From the NCBI GenBank assembly GCA_036873755.1, contig JAVTVY010020541.1:17126-81125 (forward strand): DNA of 64,000 bases. The letters run 5' to 3'. Within the stretch, counting starts at the first letter, position 1; each line of letters starts with the position of its first letter. Made by a program: the position numbers and the translations under genes. Of this stretch, positions 20,009 through 32,324 are shown piece by piece. Origin of the DNA: Hanleya hanleyi. Its lineage: Eukaryota > Mollusca > Polyplacophora > Lepidopleurida > Hanleyidae. The notes below the pieces were generated by a model. That model made no database searches. It saw only the letters and a list, made by a program, of their open reading frames with translations, and was not told the DNA's origin.

Positions 20009-20258
20009 AAGTATTCACCCATGCACTGATAGATACTCAGAATGCGCAAACAACTATCTGAGGATATGTTGCCTCAACGGTATCCTGACCTGCCCGATGA
20101 CGATTAGAATAAACGGTTCAGAGCGAACATGGCCGAAGCTGGAACTTTCTGAAATGGAGACTTCTGATTGGACAAGAATACATCTAACGGACAGGAACGA
20201 ATATGAAACATGCAAATGGTGGCCTCTGATTGGACAAGAATCTTCTTGAATTGTAAAT

Positions 20259-20312
20259 ATACCCAACGCGGCTCCCCCAGCGTGGGTATGATGTAACATT
20301 GGGGAGAATAAA
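20259..20312 (+). promoter_or_regulatory. 3' hairpin and AATAAA of ZFb copy 2
   Basis: Hairpin 20259-20289 (ATACCCA...TGGGTAT stem) and AATAAA 20307-20312, as at copy 1. Confidence 0.6.
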
Positions 20313-20560
20313 CTATATGAAAAAAACTTCTTGTTGTTGTTGTTCTCTCATGTGTCATCCTTGTTATTGTTGCTGTTGTTGTTCTCTCTCCGGTCTATAT
20401 CATGGCGTTATGTTAGAGTGTTAAGGTGTAACGACGGGCGTTGACGGGCGTCACTGCATTTCGACGAATTAGTGACAATTCCATGGAATATCAGAGCTTC
20501 TGAGCTATTTTACCAGGGCGTTGAAGCATTAAGAATGGCGTTGGTGGGCGTTGCTACAAG
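20313..20560. repeat. GTT-run and GGCGTT-rich spacer, unit 2
   Basis: Same spacer as 7820-8060, almost identical. Confidence 0.7.
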
Positions 20561-21334
20561 ATGACACCTCACACGACGCATTCGCACCGCGGATGGTCCA
20601 TCTCTACACCAAATAACATCCTTCACTGCTAAAAAATGCCCACTTTCGCTACTACTGATGACGTCACCAATGGCGTCACAGATGCTGTGGATATCCCTCA
20701 AATTGGGGTCTACACCCTGAGAGCTACAACATGACACCTCCCATGACGCATTCGCACCGCGGATGGTCCATCTCTACACCAAATAACATCCTTCACTGCC
20801 CCAAAAGGCTCACTTTCGCTACTACTCCTACTGATGACGTCACTATAACGTCACAGATGCTGTGGACAGCCCTCAAATCGGGATGTACACCCCGAGAGCT
20901 ACAACATGACACTTCCCTAGACACATTCGGACCAAAGATGGTCCCTCTCTACCCCAAATACCTTCCTTCACTGCCCCAAAATGCTCACTTTCGCTACTAC
21001 TCCTACTGATGACGTCACCAATGACGTCACAGATGCTGTGGACAGCCCTCAAATCAGGGTCTGCACCCCGAGAACTACAAGATGACATCCCACACGACGC
21101 ATTCGGACTGAGGATGGAGCATCTCTACCCCAAATACCTTCCTTCACTGCCCCAAAATGCACACTTTCGCTATTACTCGTACTGATGACGTCATCGATGA
21201 CGTCACAGATGCTGTGAACAGCCCCCAAATCGGGGTCTACATCCCCAGAGCTACAACAGGACACCTCCCAGGACGCATTTGGACCAAGGATGGTCCATCT
21301 CGACCCCAAACTCACCTCCACACCCCCCCAAAAT
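20560..21334. repeat. Block B inverted, unit 2: four CRE units
   Basis: Paired CRE units near 20655, 20835, 21010 and 21187. One fewer than in unit 1, so copy number has changed since duplication. One pair is damaged (CACTATAACGTCACAG near 20840). Confidence 0.85.
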
Positions 21335-22555
21335 GGCCACTTGACTTACTATACCCAACTGCGCATGCGCAGATTGACGCGACTTGCACTTAAAAACACG
21401 CCATTCTGACTCTACCCCACACAAGCTTCACTTTGACACCTTCCACGACCCATTCGGACCCATAGCGGTCCATCTCTACCCCAAACACACACCCACATAC
21501 CCCCCAAAATGCCTGCTTTCTATACTACGGCCAGACTGCGCATGCGCAGAATATTGACAACGTACGAACCATTAGTGGAGTCAAGTGCTCCTGCATGAGA
21601 GCTTCAAAATAAGACCTCATACGACACCATTGGACCAACATGGACTCACCTAGACTCCAACACGTCCACCCAGCCGGGACACTTCCTATCATGTTTGTCT
21701 TGACGAGACTAAGAAACCAAATCCAAACAACCATACCGCAAATGTATAGAAGTAGGTTTCCCAGTGGGACAAACATTGGACCTATACCTCCATAACCCGT
21801 ATATGGGTCTATATGGGGCTATAGACAGACCTCGACCTTTTTTCAAAAATTTCACCGTTTCGTGCCGGGACACTTCCTATCATGTTTGTCTTGACGAGAC
21901 TAAGAAAACAAATCCAAACAACCATACCGCAAATGTCTAGAAGTAGGTTTCCCAGTGGGACAAACATTGGTCCTATACCCCTAATATGGGACTATAAGGG
22001 TCTCCCTGAACTTTTTCCAAAAATTTCAACGATTCGCTCCGCGACACTTCCTATCATGTTTGTCTTGACGAGACTAAGAAAACGAGACCCCACAACCTAT
22101 ACCGCAAATGTCGAGAAGTAGGTTTCCCAGGATGGTCCTATACCCCCATATAGCCAGCCTATAGGCCTATATACAGACCTCGGTGACTTTTTCCAAAAAT
22201 TCCACCGATTCGCCCCGGGACCCTTCCCATTGTCATTTTCTTGGCGAGACGAGAAAAACGCGACCCCACAAGCCATAGTAAAGCCCACGAAAAAAATTGA
22301 CCATCCCCATACCCCATACAGGCATTTTCCCGTATATTGTATAATACAGACCCCTATTGTAGGGGTAAAGTCAGAGTTCCGCTTTTTTTCTGGAGAATTG
22401 TTTACATGCACCCACCCCATTGACTTGATAGGCAGGTCTCAATAAGAGCGGGGACCAATATTAGCCCTTTTGGCTAGGGTTGATAGGTGTTTTCCCCTAT
22501 CTTAGGAGTAAAGTCCGTATTCCGCTTTTTTCTGGAGAAAGTTTTACATGCACCC
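21335..22555. repeat. Blocks N and A inverted, unit 2
   Basis: NRF1-type palindromes near 21360 and 21538, then A2 and A1 units as in 9000-10335. About one A2 unit is missing near 21670 relative to unit 1 (CACCCAG joins GCCGGGACAC directly). Confidence 0.8.
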
Positions 22556-23200
22556 ACCCATGACTGGATGCCCCCTCACATAGGCTTCACATTGATACCT
22601 CATACAACTCCATCGGCCCATTAGGGGCTCCACTAGATCCCAAAACGTCTATTTCCATACCATTTTTCCACAATTCCCTGTCTGCGCATGCGTAGAATGA
22701 TGACAACGCTCGAGCCATTAGTCCAGTCAGATGCCCCCTCACATAGGCTTCACATTGATACCTCAAACGACTCCATCGGCCCATTAGGGACTCCCCTAGA
22801 TCCCAAAACGTCTATTTCCATACCCTTTTCCCACAATTCCCTGTCTGCACATGCGCAGAATGGTGACAACGCCCGAGCCGCTAGTCCAGTCAGATGTCCC
22901 TTCACGAATGCTTCACATTGATACCTCATATGACCCCATTGGACCATTAGTGGCTCCCTGAGCTCCAAAACGTCTATGTTCATACCCTTTGGCCACCGCG
23001 CATGCGCAGAATGCCGATATTTCAATCCCACACCCAGCCCATCAGATGCCCCTTCACGAATGCTTCACTTTGATACCTCATTCGACCCAATCGGACCATG
23101 CAGCGTATTTCAAGTCTAGGGACTACTTTTTCTCCGCGGAAGCTTTCTTCCGCGACCGCATCACCGCCAGACCGCATCACCGCGGAGGAATACAAAGGTC
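22556..23200. repeat. Block H and CCGCGG segment, unit 2 right end
   Basis: Three H units (one more than unit 1), with CTGCGCATGCG-type sites, ending in the CTCCGCGGAAGC ... CACCGCGGAGG inverted pair. Similarity to unit 1 stops at AATACAAAGGTCA (about 23205), marking the right edge of unit 2. Confidence 0.8.
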
Positions 23201-23274
23201 AAAGAACTATTTTTGACCTGCAAAAATTGGAACTCTCCTGTATTCGGAGGTATTTTTTGGTCACAAGACTGGCG

Positions 23275-23289
23275 GCGCCCTCTGGCGGC
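23275..23289. promoter_or_regulatory. CTCF-like motif
   Basis: GCGCCCTCTGGCGGC differs at two positions from the classic CTCF core on this strand (GCGCCCCCTGGTGGC). It lies ~70 bp outside the right edge of unit 2. A single motif match; binding is not shown. Confidence 0.3.
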
Positions 23290-23329
23290 TATCTTCGGAA
23301 AAATTGTTCAAACAGAGTTATCTGCCCTT

Positions 23330-25530
23330 AAATGATCTAGAATTTCCACTTCATATACCACTCATGACAACCCGGCCTTCGGAACCTCTCGGAGATATTG
23401 CTTAGTTGATTTCTGTTCTGGAAGTCTCGTCAATTGTCAATTCATCTTGTACGTCAGGACATAGAAAATCACATGTATTTTCATCGTCTCAAAATACGCC
23501 GGTAGGCAAGTCACTCATTGTCTTCAGCTATATCAGTTTCACTGAATTACTATATTAAGTTATTGCATTCGATTATATACCAAGAAAGATGAACCTCCTG
23601 GTTGGTAATTTGAACTCGTATAAATGTCCAGTGATCGTGAGATGGCAACTCTGACAATTCTAAATCTGAGCGTCTTTAACAACTCAAATATTTCCAAGCT
23701 GAGTGATACTGAAAAATCGCTTTGGTCACAGCTTTCAAACTGTAACATTAAAAGTCTAACTTAAATGATTGTTTTTATTTGAGATAGCCATGTCTACCGT
23801 GAATGAAAAATACATCTAGATAGCATGCAGATTGGTAACCTTAAATGAAAAGAGTTGCAAGAAACTGGTTTGTAGTGTAGAACGTTATGTGGTGTCTTTT
23901 ATTTTGTTTTGAGGAGGTAGGGCAAATGTAGAAGGAGCAGTAGGGGCAAGAGCAGGCGTAACAGGAGCAGAGGAGGAGCACCATCAAGAGGAGGAGGAGC
24001 AATAGCAAGGCGGTTACCGTGACGAGAAAGAGCAGGAGTTGTAAACCCGATTTGGGGACCATAAGTAGGACGAGTAATTCAACAAATCAGAATTATGTAT
24101 ACAACCACCTTATTTGGTCACGTAACTATTTGTGCTCCCGTGGCTCCGTGCTGTCAATTTGACACTACTGTCCCTCAATAAACATGTATTACATTCTTAT
24201 CCGGGTCATATCTCGGTTAGTATTTAGCGAACAATTTTAAAACCAACACGGTAGATGCTTTGAACATCGCGAGTGTGCATCATCAGGATTTATATCCAAT
24301 CTAACTGTTTTTCCCCGAATTTTCCTCAACGTTACATATAATAAATGCTCTGTTGTAAATTCTTGTCCTGGTCGTATATCAGTTTGTTTGATAGCTTGTT
24401 TCCCAGAATGTTTGATATGAACTTGATACTCAGGACCTTGGCGAAGCCTGATACCCAATGTTCGAAATTATCATCTTTCATTCAACCGTTTTAATGTTGC
24501 CACCAAATCTGCTTTTAAGACAGAGCATTCGCCCGTGTCCGGTTACATTTCGAGATTTGATCTGACTGGTTTGGTACCGATGGCGTAGATCGGAATCGCC
24601 AAACTTATCGGATAGCACTATCATTGAGCCTACACTTTCCTGCACTGAATCTGCCAGTAGAGCTGATGTGAGATGGGTCACTTTCCGTTCCTCATTAACA
24701 GACACTGATTGTTATGGCACTACACAGGGTTAATCGTGTCCGGAACATTCTCGTCTCGCGAGACTCCCTACTGCGAGAAAGAGTCTCACGCATAAATGGG
24801 AGCCATCCCCCCAAAATTTGGGGGGTGAGTAGGCGGCGTATGATTATCTGGCTTGTCACTGACCTGCTGACTCCGCCGAGTTAGAAGCGAATTGCTAAAC
24901 ATAACGTGGGCTATATAATTGGGAAATGACTCTTTCCGTTTCGGAGCATATCAATCGCGAACAAATTATTGTCGGTATGTATAATTGGCCGTGAAAGCGA
25001 GTTATCTAATACAGGAAGTAGTTCGCGGGTAGACACGGCTCGCTTTGAGAATGATGTCATGCTGCCTCGCTTTGAGATTGGAGATTCAAAAATGTCACCA
25101 GTTTACATGAGAGTCGCTTTGGTCTCCCGCGGGTAGACACGGCTCTCTTTGAGAATGGTGTCCGGAATTGAATATATGGCAGGCCAAAATCCGCATTTTT
25201 TTCGGGGAGCGAAAACGATGATTCCTTTATGGCGATAAAATGTTACAAAAAAACGAGTACGTCAACCCCCTGTATTTTTCGCCATTTTAAATTGTCCTTT
25301 GGACGGGAAACACTTTAACATGCATAAAAAGAAAATCATTTCGTACGTTTTCTCTGTGATGTGGGTAGAATTTGACACATTTTCATATATTTTATGGAGT
25401 TTTTCAGAAAAGTTGATGAAGGTTTAAGGAGGATTGCACGTCTTTCGTTTTCAATTTTAATAGCTCACAAGTCTCCTCAAAATAATGGCATGAGTGCGTC
25501 CATTTAGAAAATATATATTTTTACAGGGTT
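23330..25530. other. Non-coding stretch with one dispersed repeat copy
   Basis: No gene recognised. Positions 23580-24110 are one copy of a ~520-bp dispersed repeat whose second copy is at 28980-29500. A CGCG element TCTCGCGAGA is at 24754-24763. Two short minus-strand ORFs (24237-24458, 24478-24705) match nothing I know. The rest (24780-25530) is AT-rich and unremarkable. Confidence 0.5.
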
Positions 25531-26275
25531 TTTGTTAAAAAGACCAGAACCCATGCCTGTTTTTAGCCACACATTATTTAGTTGTGGACTGCACCCTGGG
25601 CACGCGTCACGGGCCCTTTGGACCACAGATGGCCCATCACTATCCCAAAGACGTCCCTGTCCTCCTCAAATATGCCCACTTTGTCTACTACTCCTACTGA
25701 TGACGTCACAGATGACGTGGACACCCCTCAAGTCGTGGTCTATGCCACGAAACCTTCACTTTGAGACCTCACCCGACGCATTCGGACCAAGAATTTTCCT
25801 TCAGTTGCTCAAGCACACCCCCACGCACCCCTAAAACGCCCACTTTGGCTACTACTCGTACTGATGACGTCACCAATGACGTAACAGATGACATGGACAT
25901 CCCTCAAGTCGTGGTCTATACCACGAGAGCTTCAATTACACCTCACATGACGCATTCGGACCAAGAATGGTCCTTCAATCGCTCAAACGCACCCCACGCA
26001 CCCCCCAAAACGCCCACCTTGGCTACTACTCGTACTGATGACGTTACCAATGACGTCATAGATGACGTGGACATCCCCCAGCGTGGGCATGATGTGATGG
26101 AGGGGAGAATAAAATAATTGACCGGTCATCCTTGTTGTTGTTCTCTCATCTGTCCACATTATGGCGTCAAGGTGTTATGCTAGGGCGTTAAGGCGTTAAG
26201 ATAATGCGTTCGGGCGTTAAGATATAGCGTTAAGACGTTGAGAGGGGCGTTGAAGGGCGTCACTGCATTTCGATG
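25530..26275. repeat. Diverged block B units and GGCGTT spacer
   Basis: Three diverged ~170-bp units, each with ACTGATGACGTCAC, a TGACGT half-site, ACCCCTCAAGTCGTGGTC and CATTCGGACCAAGAATGG, followed by CCCCCAGCGTGGGCATGAT...GGGGAGAATAAAATAA (a damaged hairpin plus AATAAA) and the GGCGTT-rich spacer. An older, truncated relative of the unit 1-3 satellites. Confidence 0.75.
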
Positions 26276-26389
26276 AATTAGTTTCGGATTAGTAGGATGG
26301 TCCCCAATGAATGCTTACGATGACACCCCATTCCTTGCCCAATCGGACCACTAGGGGTCCACCTACACCTCAAAACGTCCATTCCAATA

Positions 26390-26545
26390 CACTTTAAACG
26401 GTACCTTTGAGAGCAAATTGATACCCCTTGACCTTTGAGAGCAAATTGATATCCCTTGATCTTTGAGAGCAAATTGATATTCCGTTGACCTTTGAGAGAC
26501 AAATTGATACCCCTTGACCTTTGAGAGCAAAGTTCCGCGCACGTG
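26390..26545. repeat. ~28-bp tandem repeat
   Basis: Five copies of CCTTTGAGAGCAAATTGATA with a CCCTTGA spacer. Confidence 0.8.
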
Positions 26546-26548
26546 AAA

Positions 26549-26930
26549 GGGGAAATTGAGCCTTATTGGCACACCAGTTTGCTCTTCGTGGAGGTCACGT
26601 GACCGGAAGTGACCTTTGACTCCTGCGCACCATTATTATCTAGTATTGGGCGCATACACAGGAGTCAAAGGTCACTTCCGGTCACTTGACCTCCACGTGC
26701 ATGTTTGGGCCCGTTGACCTCAAAATAGAAAGAGCATCTTTGGGCCCGTTGACCCGAGCATGTTTGGGCCCGTTGACCCGAGCATGTTTGGGCCCGTTGA
26801 CCTCAAAGGGGAAATTGAGCCTCGTTGACCTTTGTGCACTTAAAGAGAATCTTTGGGCCCGTGGACCCCAAAGAGCATCTTCGGGCCTTTTAAGTGCACA
26901 GAGGTCAATGAGGCTCAATTTCGCCCTATA
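26549..26930. repeat. Nested palindromic block with E-box, ETS and DR1-type motifs
   Basis: GGGGAAATTGAGCCT at the left and AGGCTCAATTTCGCCC at the right bound the block. Inside, GGTCACGTGACCGGAAGTG and TGACCTTTGACTCCTGCGC are inverted around 26637, followed by TGTTTGGGCCCGTTGACC tandem repeats. This is the same motif set as the palindrome apices of units 1 and 2. Confidence 0.75.
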
Positions 26931-26939
26931 TTACTACTG

Positions 26940-28975
26940 ACGATGATAATTGGGATGTGCACACGATCGACATAGAACGTTTATCAGATCACTATTTGTC
27001 CGTTTGGAGTTACAAAAATCTTCGTTTTCTCTATGAAGAAGGTAGGTTGTAACATTATAATCGGCCTACAATACCAAGAAGCTACAGAGACTGGAGATGT
27101 GAATATATTACTGAGACTGGAGATGTGAATATATTTTGGTGAGAAACGCGACTTAGTGTTGACTTAATAATGCATCATTATTGTTTCCAATTTGATTTGA
27201 AGTTTGCGTTGTGAAATGTTAGATGGTAAAAACAATATTGTTTAATACGGCTTCGGTATAAGACATTGTTTGTGCTTTTTATCCCGGAGAAGCTACTCAT
27301 CAAAAGACTTGGCGCGGTTTGGTGAGGTTTTGGCCCCCATCATGAGGTGCGGTTTGGTGCGAGCAAGAAATTGCTCAGCTATCTTAAAGCATGATTTCCA
27401 CGTAAAAGCGCCCGTCACCAAAAAAACGCCCTTTTTCGCACACAATCCCACATTTTTTCGAAGACGATATATTACCATGCTGTATTTTTCTACTCGCTTC
27501 TATTCTGCCATTCTGCAGAGAACTTTTAAGATGGAATTATTTTTCTCGTAATTTATAAACCTATCAACTCTGGAAATTCGAAATGGTCAAGGAAGAAACG
27601 TTGCATTTTACTGAAAGGTATACTATTAAAAAACATCTGCATAAAATATAAACATTTGATAGGCACTGTATACATTGAACAAAGTAAGAGTTCAGTCTTA
27701 ATTTTATAATTAGAAGTGCTAAATTCATCCTAGGTATATTGTTTGGAGAAAATGTGTAATTAATAGAGCTTTTTTTACCGAGAAGATTTAGATAAAACTA
27801 ACACCAGAGGTTGAATGTCAATGCAAGATTTTTTCCCTTCATATAATACTTCAGCTGTGTTTCAAAATATGAGAGAGAGAGCCGCCAGAGATTCGTGCTT
27901 TCCCGTTTGGCTCCTGCGAAACCTTTCCCCTTCGTATATACATGTATGAGAACGAACACTTATCATCAGTCAACTAGCTTTATTCCATCGTTATGATATT
28001 GGATGATGATACATGTCTTTTATCGTGGAATCAAGTCACAACGTGGTAATGATACTACTGATGGTTTTGTTTTATTCAGAATATGCCCCAGTTTCGGTTT
28101 CGAGTCATCTTCAAGGCCATACTCATCCACATCGGTACAACTGAGTTTACCGGTGTCCTCACACGATCTCTACACAGCAGATTTCTCCAACGAGGCATCC
28201 GCTAAAGTTAACGTCATCTATCTCTGTGTTGGGAAAGAGAGCACAAAAGGAACTCTCTTCGCAGTTGCGGCGATCCACGCCATTCTCGCATGCTGTGAAC
28301 GAAATAAATTGCACAATTAGTTTATTCAATAGTTCCCAAAGCTCGAAGACTACGGAAATGCATCCATCAAAGTTTTTAAACCTGTGAAACAGATTTCCAC
28401 AATCGGCTCTGCTGACTTTCTAACTCACGAACTCATATGCGATTCGTTGATTGAGCATTGACACAAGGGGCTTAATGTTGCCAAATCCATACAGCTTGAT
28501 GTATCTGGTAGGTCAATTCGGATAGCACATGACAACCCTGCCTTCGGCATGTATTCCTATATTACGTTATTGCATGTGCTTGTATACTAAGGACGATGAA
28601 CCTCAACCTTGCCAGTGGTTAAGCAAATTTGCGTACATTTCAAATACGATTGTGTTACGTTTCAGGTTTAAGGGAGGCAACTCATCTAGATAATTAAACA
28701 CAATAAACCGATATATACAACATAATACATTAGATACCGGTTAGATATATTAACATATTACGGGGTAATACTAGATTGTTAAATATGATAAGTTAGTAAA
28801 GTAATAGGGCATTTCATTGTGAGTCGACTGCGCATGCTCTACGAGAAATGGAACTCTCTGTGGACAACAGCAGAGGTTAGAGACATCAGAGTTTCACCAA
28901 ATGATACCCCTAGAACCAGCCATACGTTATAGAGCATTATGATTGGCTAAGTTTGTCTTCAATTCTCGTTCATGC
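26940..28975. other. No recognised feature
   Basis: AT-rich sequence. The longest open frame (28003-28320, plus, 105 codons) has no recognisable domain and ordinary composition; I cannot support it as a gene. GAGACTGGAGATGTGAATATAT occurs twice near 27090-27130. Confidence 0.4.
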
Positions 28976-28979
28976 ACCT

Positions 28980-29500
28980 ATTGACTCCTGGCTGGTAATT
29001 TGAACTCGTATAAATGTTCAGTAATCGCAAGATGGCAACTCTGACCATTATAAATCTGTGCGTCTAAAACAACTCAAATATTTCCAAGCTGAGGGATACT
29101 GAAAATTCGCTTTGGCCACAGCTAAAATTGTAACGTTAAATGAAGTCTAACTTAAATGAGTTTTGTTTTTCATTTGAGATAGCCTTGCCCAACGTAAATG
29201 ACTGGCAACCTTAAATGAAAAGAGTTGCAAGAAACTGGCTTGTAGTATAGAGCCTTATAGAGCCTGGCTTGTAGTATAGAACAGGAGGATGAAGGGCAAA
29301 TGTAGAAGGATCGATAAGAGCAAGAGCTGGCGGAACAGGAGCAGACGAGGAGCACGATCAAGAGAAGGAAGAGCAAGAGCAAGGCGGTGACCAGGACGAG
29401 AAAGAGCAGGAATTGTAAAACCGGTTTGGGGATCATAATTAGGGTGTAAGAACGAGTAATTCAAGGAATCCGAATTATGTATACAACCTTCATATTTGAT
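28980..29500. repeat. Second copy of ~520-bp dispersed repeat
   Basis: Matches 23580-24110 in the same order: CTGGTAATTTGAACTCGTATAAATGT, AAGATGGCAACTCTGAC, TTCCAAGCTGAG, AAATGAAAAGAGTTGCAAGAAACTGG, then a GAG-rich tract and GAATTATGTATACAACC. Both copies keep a minus-strand Leu-rich open frame over the purine-rich tract. Confidence 0.7.
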
Positions 29501-29624
29501 CACGTAACTATTTGTGCTGATAGTATGAAAGACCATTCGCGCCATAAATCCCTCTTTTAAACGTTCAAACTTATAAAACGTTTAGAAATTGTGAACGTTT
29601 AAACCTAATTTTCAAAAAAAAAAT

Positions 29625-29945
29625 CACCGCATGAGTTCGAGACCCCTCCCATCGTGTTCTACAGCTCGAGATGAAGAAAAGAATGGGCCATACCCCATAC
29701 CGCAAATGTCCATGAGTGGGTTTCCAACTGGGACCAACCTTGTCGACTGCGCCAGTATGGACCTATCCTGTCCACCCCAGACCTACCTGAACTTTTCAAA
29801 AAAAATTCACCGCATGTCTTCGACACCGCTCTCATCGTGTTCTACATCGCGAGACGAAGAAAACAAACCTGCCCCATGGTAAAATCCGCAAGAAAAAAAA
29901 ACAAAAAAACGCCCACCCCTATCCCATACATGCATTCCTCGTATA
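29625..29945. repeat. Diverged A-block units
   Basis: Two units with CACCGCATG, CTCCCATCGTGTTCTACA and GATGAAGAAAA correspond to the A2 block (CACCGATTCG..., CCCATTGTCATTTTC, GAGACGAGAAAA). A truncated older copy. Confidence 0.6.
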
Positions 29946-30002
29946 GATTAACATTGGAATTCACTGGAGCTTACATGTAGGGAGAGATGACTGTTGCTGG
30001 GC

Positions 30003-30100
30003 CGTCACGTGACCGAAATGACGTTACCGAAAGTGACCCGTATGTGACCTTTGACCCGGGTGTGACGTCAACCGTGACGTCATCATGACGTCACGCCGCC
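30003..30100. promoter_or_regulatory. Cluster of E-box, DR1-like and CRE motifs
   Basis: Within 100 bp: CGTCACGTGACC, TGACCTTTGACCCGG and three TGACGTCA-type sites. The same motifs build the satellites. Function not shown. Confidence 0.45.
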
Positions 30101-30175
30101 CGCCCCTCAGCCTCAGGCTCATTTTCCCGACAGAATTTGCGGTCTTCCTACTACTACCCACACTCTCAGAAATAT

Positions 30176-30501
30176 TCAGGGAATAATCCTGAATAGATCA
30201 GGCTGCACATCCACAACTCAATTTCAGGGATTTTACCTGAAATCCAGGGATAATTTCATGAATTTCAGAAAAAAGATCCCTGAATGAGAGGATTTCTCCT
30301 GAAATTCAGGCAAATTTACCACCGTTATTAGTAAGTTCCCGACCCTATTCGGGTACGTAAAATCCCCTAAAATTCAGGTAATTTAGCTTTAATTCATGGA
30401 TGATATACCTGAATTTCAGGAAATTATCCCTGAATTTCAGGTAAAATCCCTGAAATTGAGTTGTGGATGTGCAGCCTGATCTATTCTGGATTATTCCCTG
30501 A
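30176..30501. mobile_element. MITE-like element with 68-bp inverted repeats
   Basis: Ends TCAGGGAATAATCC ... GGATTATTCCCTGA. The first and last 68 bp are inverted copies with one mismatch. The 190-bp interior holds several CCTGAATTTCAGG-type motifs. Total 326 bp, no ORF. I see no convincing target-site duplication at either edge, so the family is unassigned. Confidence 0.75.
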
Positions 30502-30594
30502 GATTGCAGGGTCTGGGAAATACGCAAACCACACCCAGACCAAGATAAAATATTTTAAGCTTCAAAATGAGACCTCACACGGTCCATTTGAGGG

Positions 30595-30823
30595 AGGGAG
30601 GGAATTTGGCTTAATGTCACACTCAAGTTTGTTTCACTCATATGGCGACAGTCAGTTTGGTTGGTGGAGAAAGCCGGAGTACCCGGAGAGAACCACCGCC
30701 CTTCGGCAAGTAACTGACAAACTTTCACACATGGACCAGCTGGGCTCGAACCCGTGCCGGTTCAGCGGTGTGAGGCTAGCGGTCACCAGCGAAGCGCCTT
30801 AGACCACTCGGCCACCGAGGGGC
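30595..30823 (-). mobile_element. tRNA-derived SINE
   Basis: On the minus strand the head resembles a Leu/Ser-type tRNA: A box TGGCCGAGTGG (30804-30814) and B box GGTTCGAGCC (30743-30752). The body contains CCGAAGGGCGGTGGTTCTC and TCCGGCTTTCTCC, with a tail near 30600. The tRNA part cannot fold as a normal tRNA, so this is a retroposon, not a tRNA gene. Confidence 0.75.
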
Positions 30824-30829
30824 CCCTCG

Positions 30830-32250
30830 GTCCATTTGATCACGAATGATGCACTTCTACCCCGAAACATGCCCTTCTCTACTACTCCACGACTGCGAAT
30901 GCGCAGATTGACAACACTTCCACCTGTAACTGGAACTCTTCAATATGACAGCTCACACGACCCATTTTCGCCCGAGAATAGTTCATCTAGACCCTAAAAC
31001 GCGCATGCGCATCATAACTTTTCAACGACGGTCGATCTGTGGCCCCGAAACCGCTCCCATCTTACTCTACAGCGTCAGACAGATAAAAACAAGTACCCAC
31101 ACTCCATAGTGTACTCTTTAAGAGTTAATAACCTTGAGTGTGACATTAAAACCAAATCCCCCCGCCTCCCTCCACAAGAAAAGTGTCCAAGGGTTGGTTC
31201 CCAACTTGTTGGACATTGTGCTGGAGAAAGGTTTATAATGGTATTTTCATATTATGTACGTGCCGTGGCCGAGATGACAACGTACCAGCCTCCGGTGCCG
31301 GTGTGATGGATAAGAATGCCCTGGTGATTACTGTCCCTTTTTTTCACCTGTTTTCATATCCTTTTCTATTGGAACCAAGGACGAACAGTTGTCTCCAATG
31401 TGGAGAAATGTGCTGGGTTAGACATGTCATACGAAATAGATATTTCGATTAATGACGCGGAAATTGTTTTATGGACGACGGCTGAATACTGGATGTCGGA
31501 TTTGACGCTTGCTATGTATTTATATGCAGTTTACCTAGAAGCGATAGGGCCGTTTTCGATTGACCTCTGGAAATTAACGGACATTCCCAGAGATTCAGGC
31601 GAAACGACAAGCGTATTTGGAGTCTCCTTGCCCCGGACTACCTTCTGTCTGTAAAAGTAGTGATGCGAACCGGACGGGACCGCCTTACCGCGGAGGAAAA
31701 ACAATGGGTCACTTCCGATTCCGCGACCGGAAGTGCACTCAATGACCATTGACCCTCCACAATCCTCCACAAAGATCGAAGGTCAACGGGTGTCTATGTC
31801 ACTTTTACTACTACTTACTTATGCAATATTAATAAATTGTTATTTATTTTACATATCGATAGCTTGCTAGTACCCAGGAGTCCTATCATTCCCGGGGACT
31901 TTACGGGGCTCACAGATTATGAAAAAATAGTTATGCCTCTCATTATTATGTCTGGTTTTTGCAGTAATTCAGAAGGGTTATCAGAACGTTTTCAAATTGT
32001 ATGGCAAAGTCATATGTTGTTGCAAATTCTGGAGTGAGGCAGAAAATTGAACGAATTTATGGACTAACCTTGGCAGACCCGTCATTTAAGACAACTTCAA
32101 TCGGCAACACTTTGCGTGCAATATACTTGGCCCTTTTCACTCATTGGTTGAATGGTTCCCCACATGTAATCACCTATTGTATGTGTCTTACATGACGGAT
32201 TTACCCTAATTTTTAACCTTAAATTCGAAAGATTGGGTTTCGCAACATGT
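30830..32250. other. Spacer with scattered motif fragments
   Basis: 30880-31010 holds fragments of block H/N (ACTGCGAATGCGCAG, GCGCATGCGCATC). 31455-31520 shares TATGGACGACGGCTGAAT with the dispersed repeat at 11680 and 54490. 31665-31760 has CCGCGGAGG with CCGGAAGTG. The short ORFs are unsupported. Confidence 0.4.
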
Positions 32251-32324
32251 CTAGCTCCATTATCTTTACTGAATGACGGATAAATTTATCCGAGCTCTGT
32301 CATTCAGGAAGGTTAAACAACAGT

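Noticed and set aside
27270..28320. ORFs of 93-105 codons as host genes
   Set aside because: No recognisable domain, no promoter or splice context, AT-rich background.
30720..30823. Leucine or serine tRNA gene on the minus strand
   Set aside because: A and B boxes are present but the arms do not fold, and a SINE body follows.
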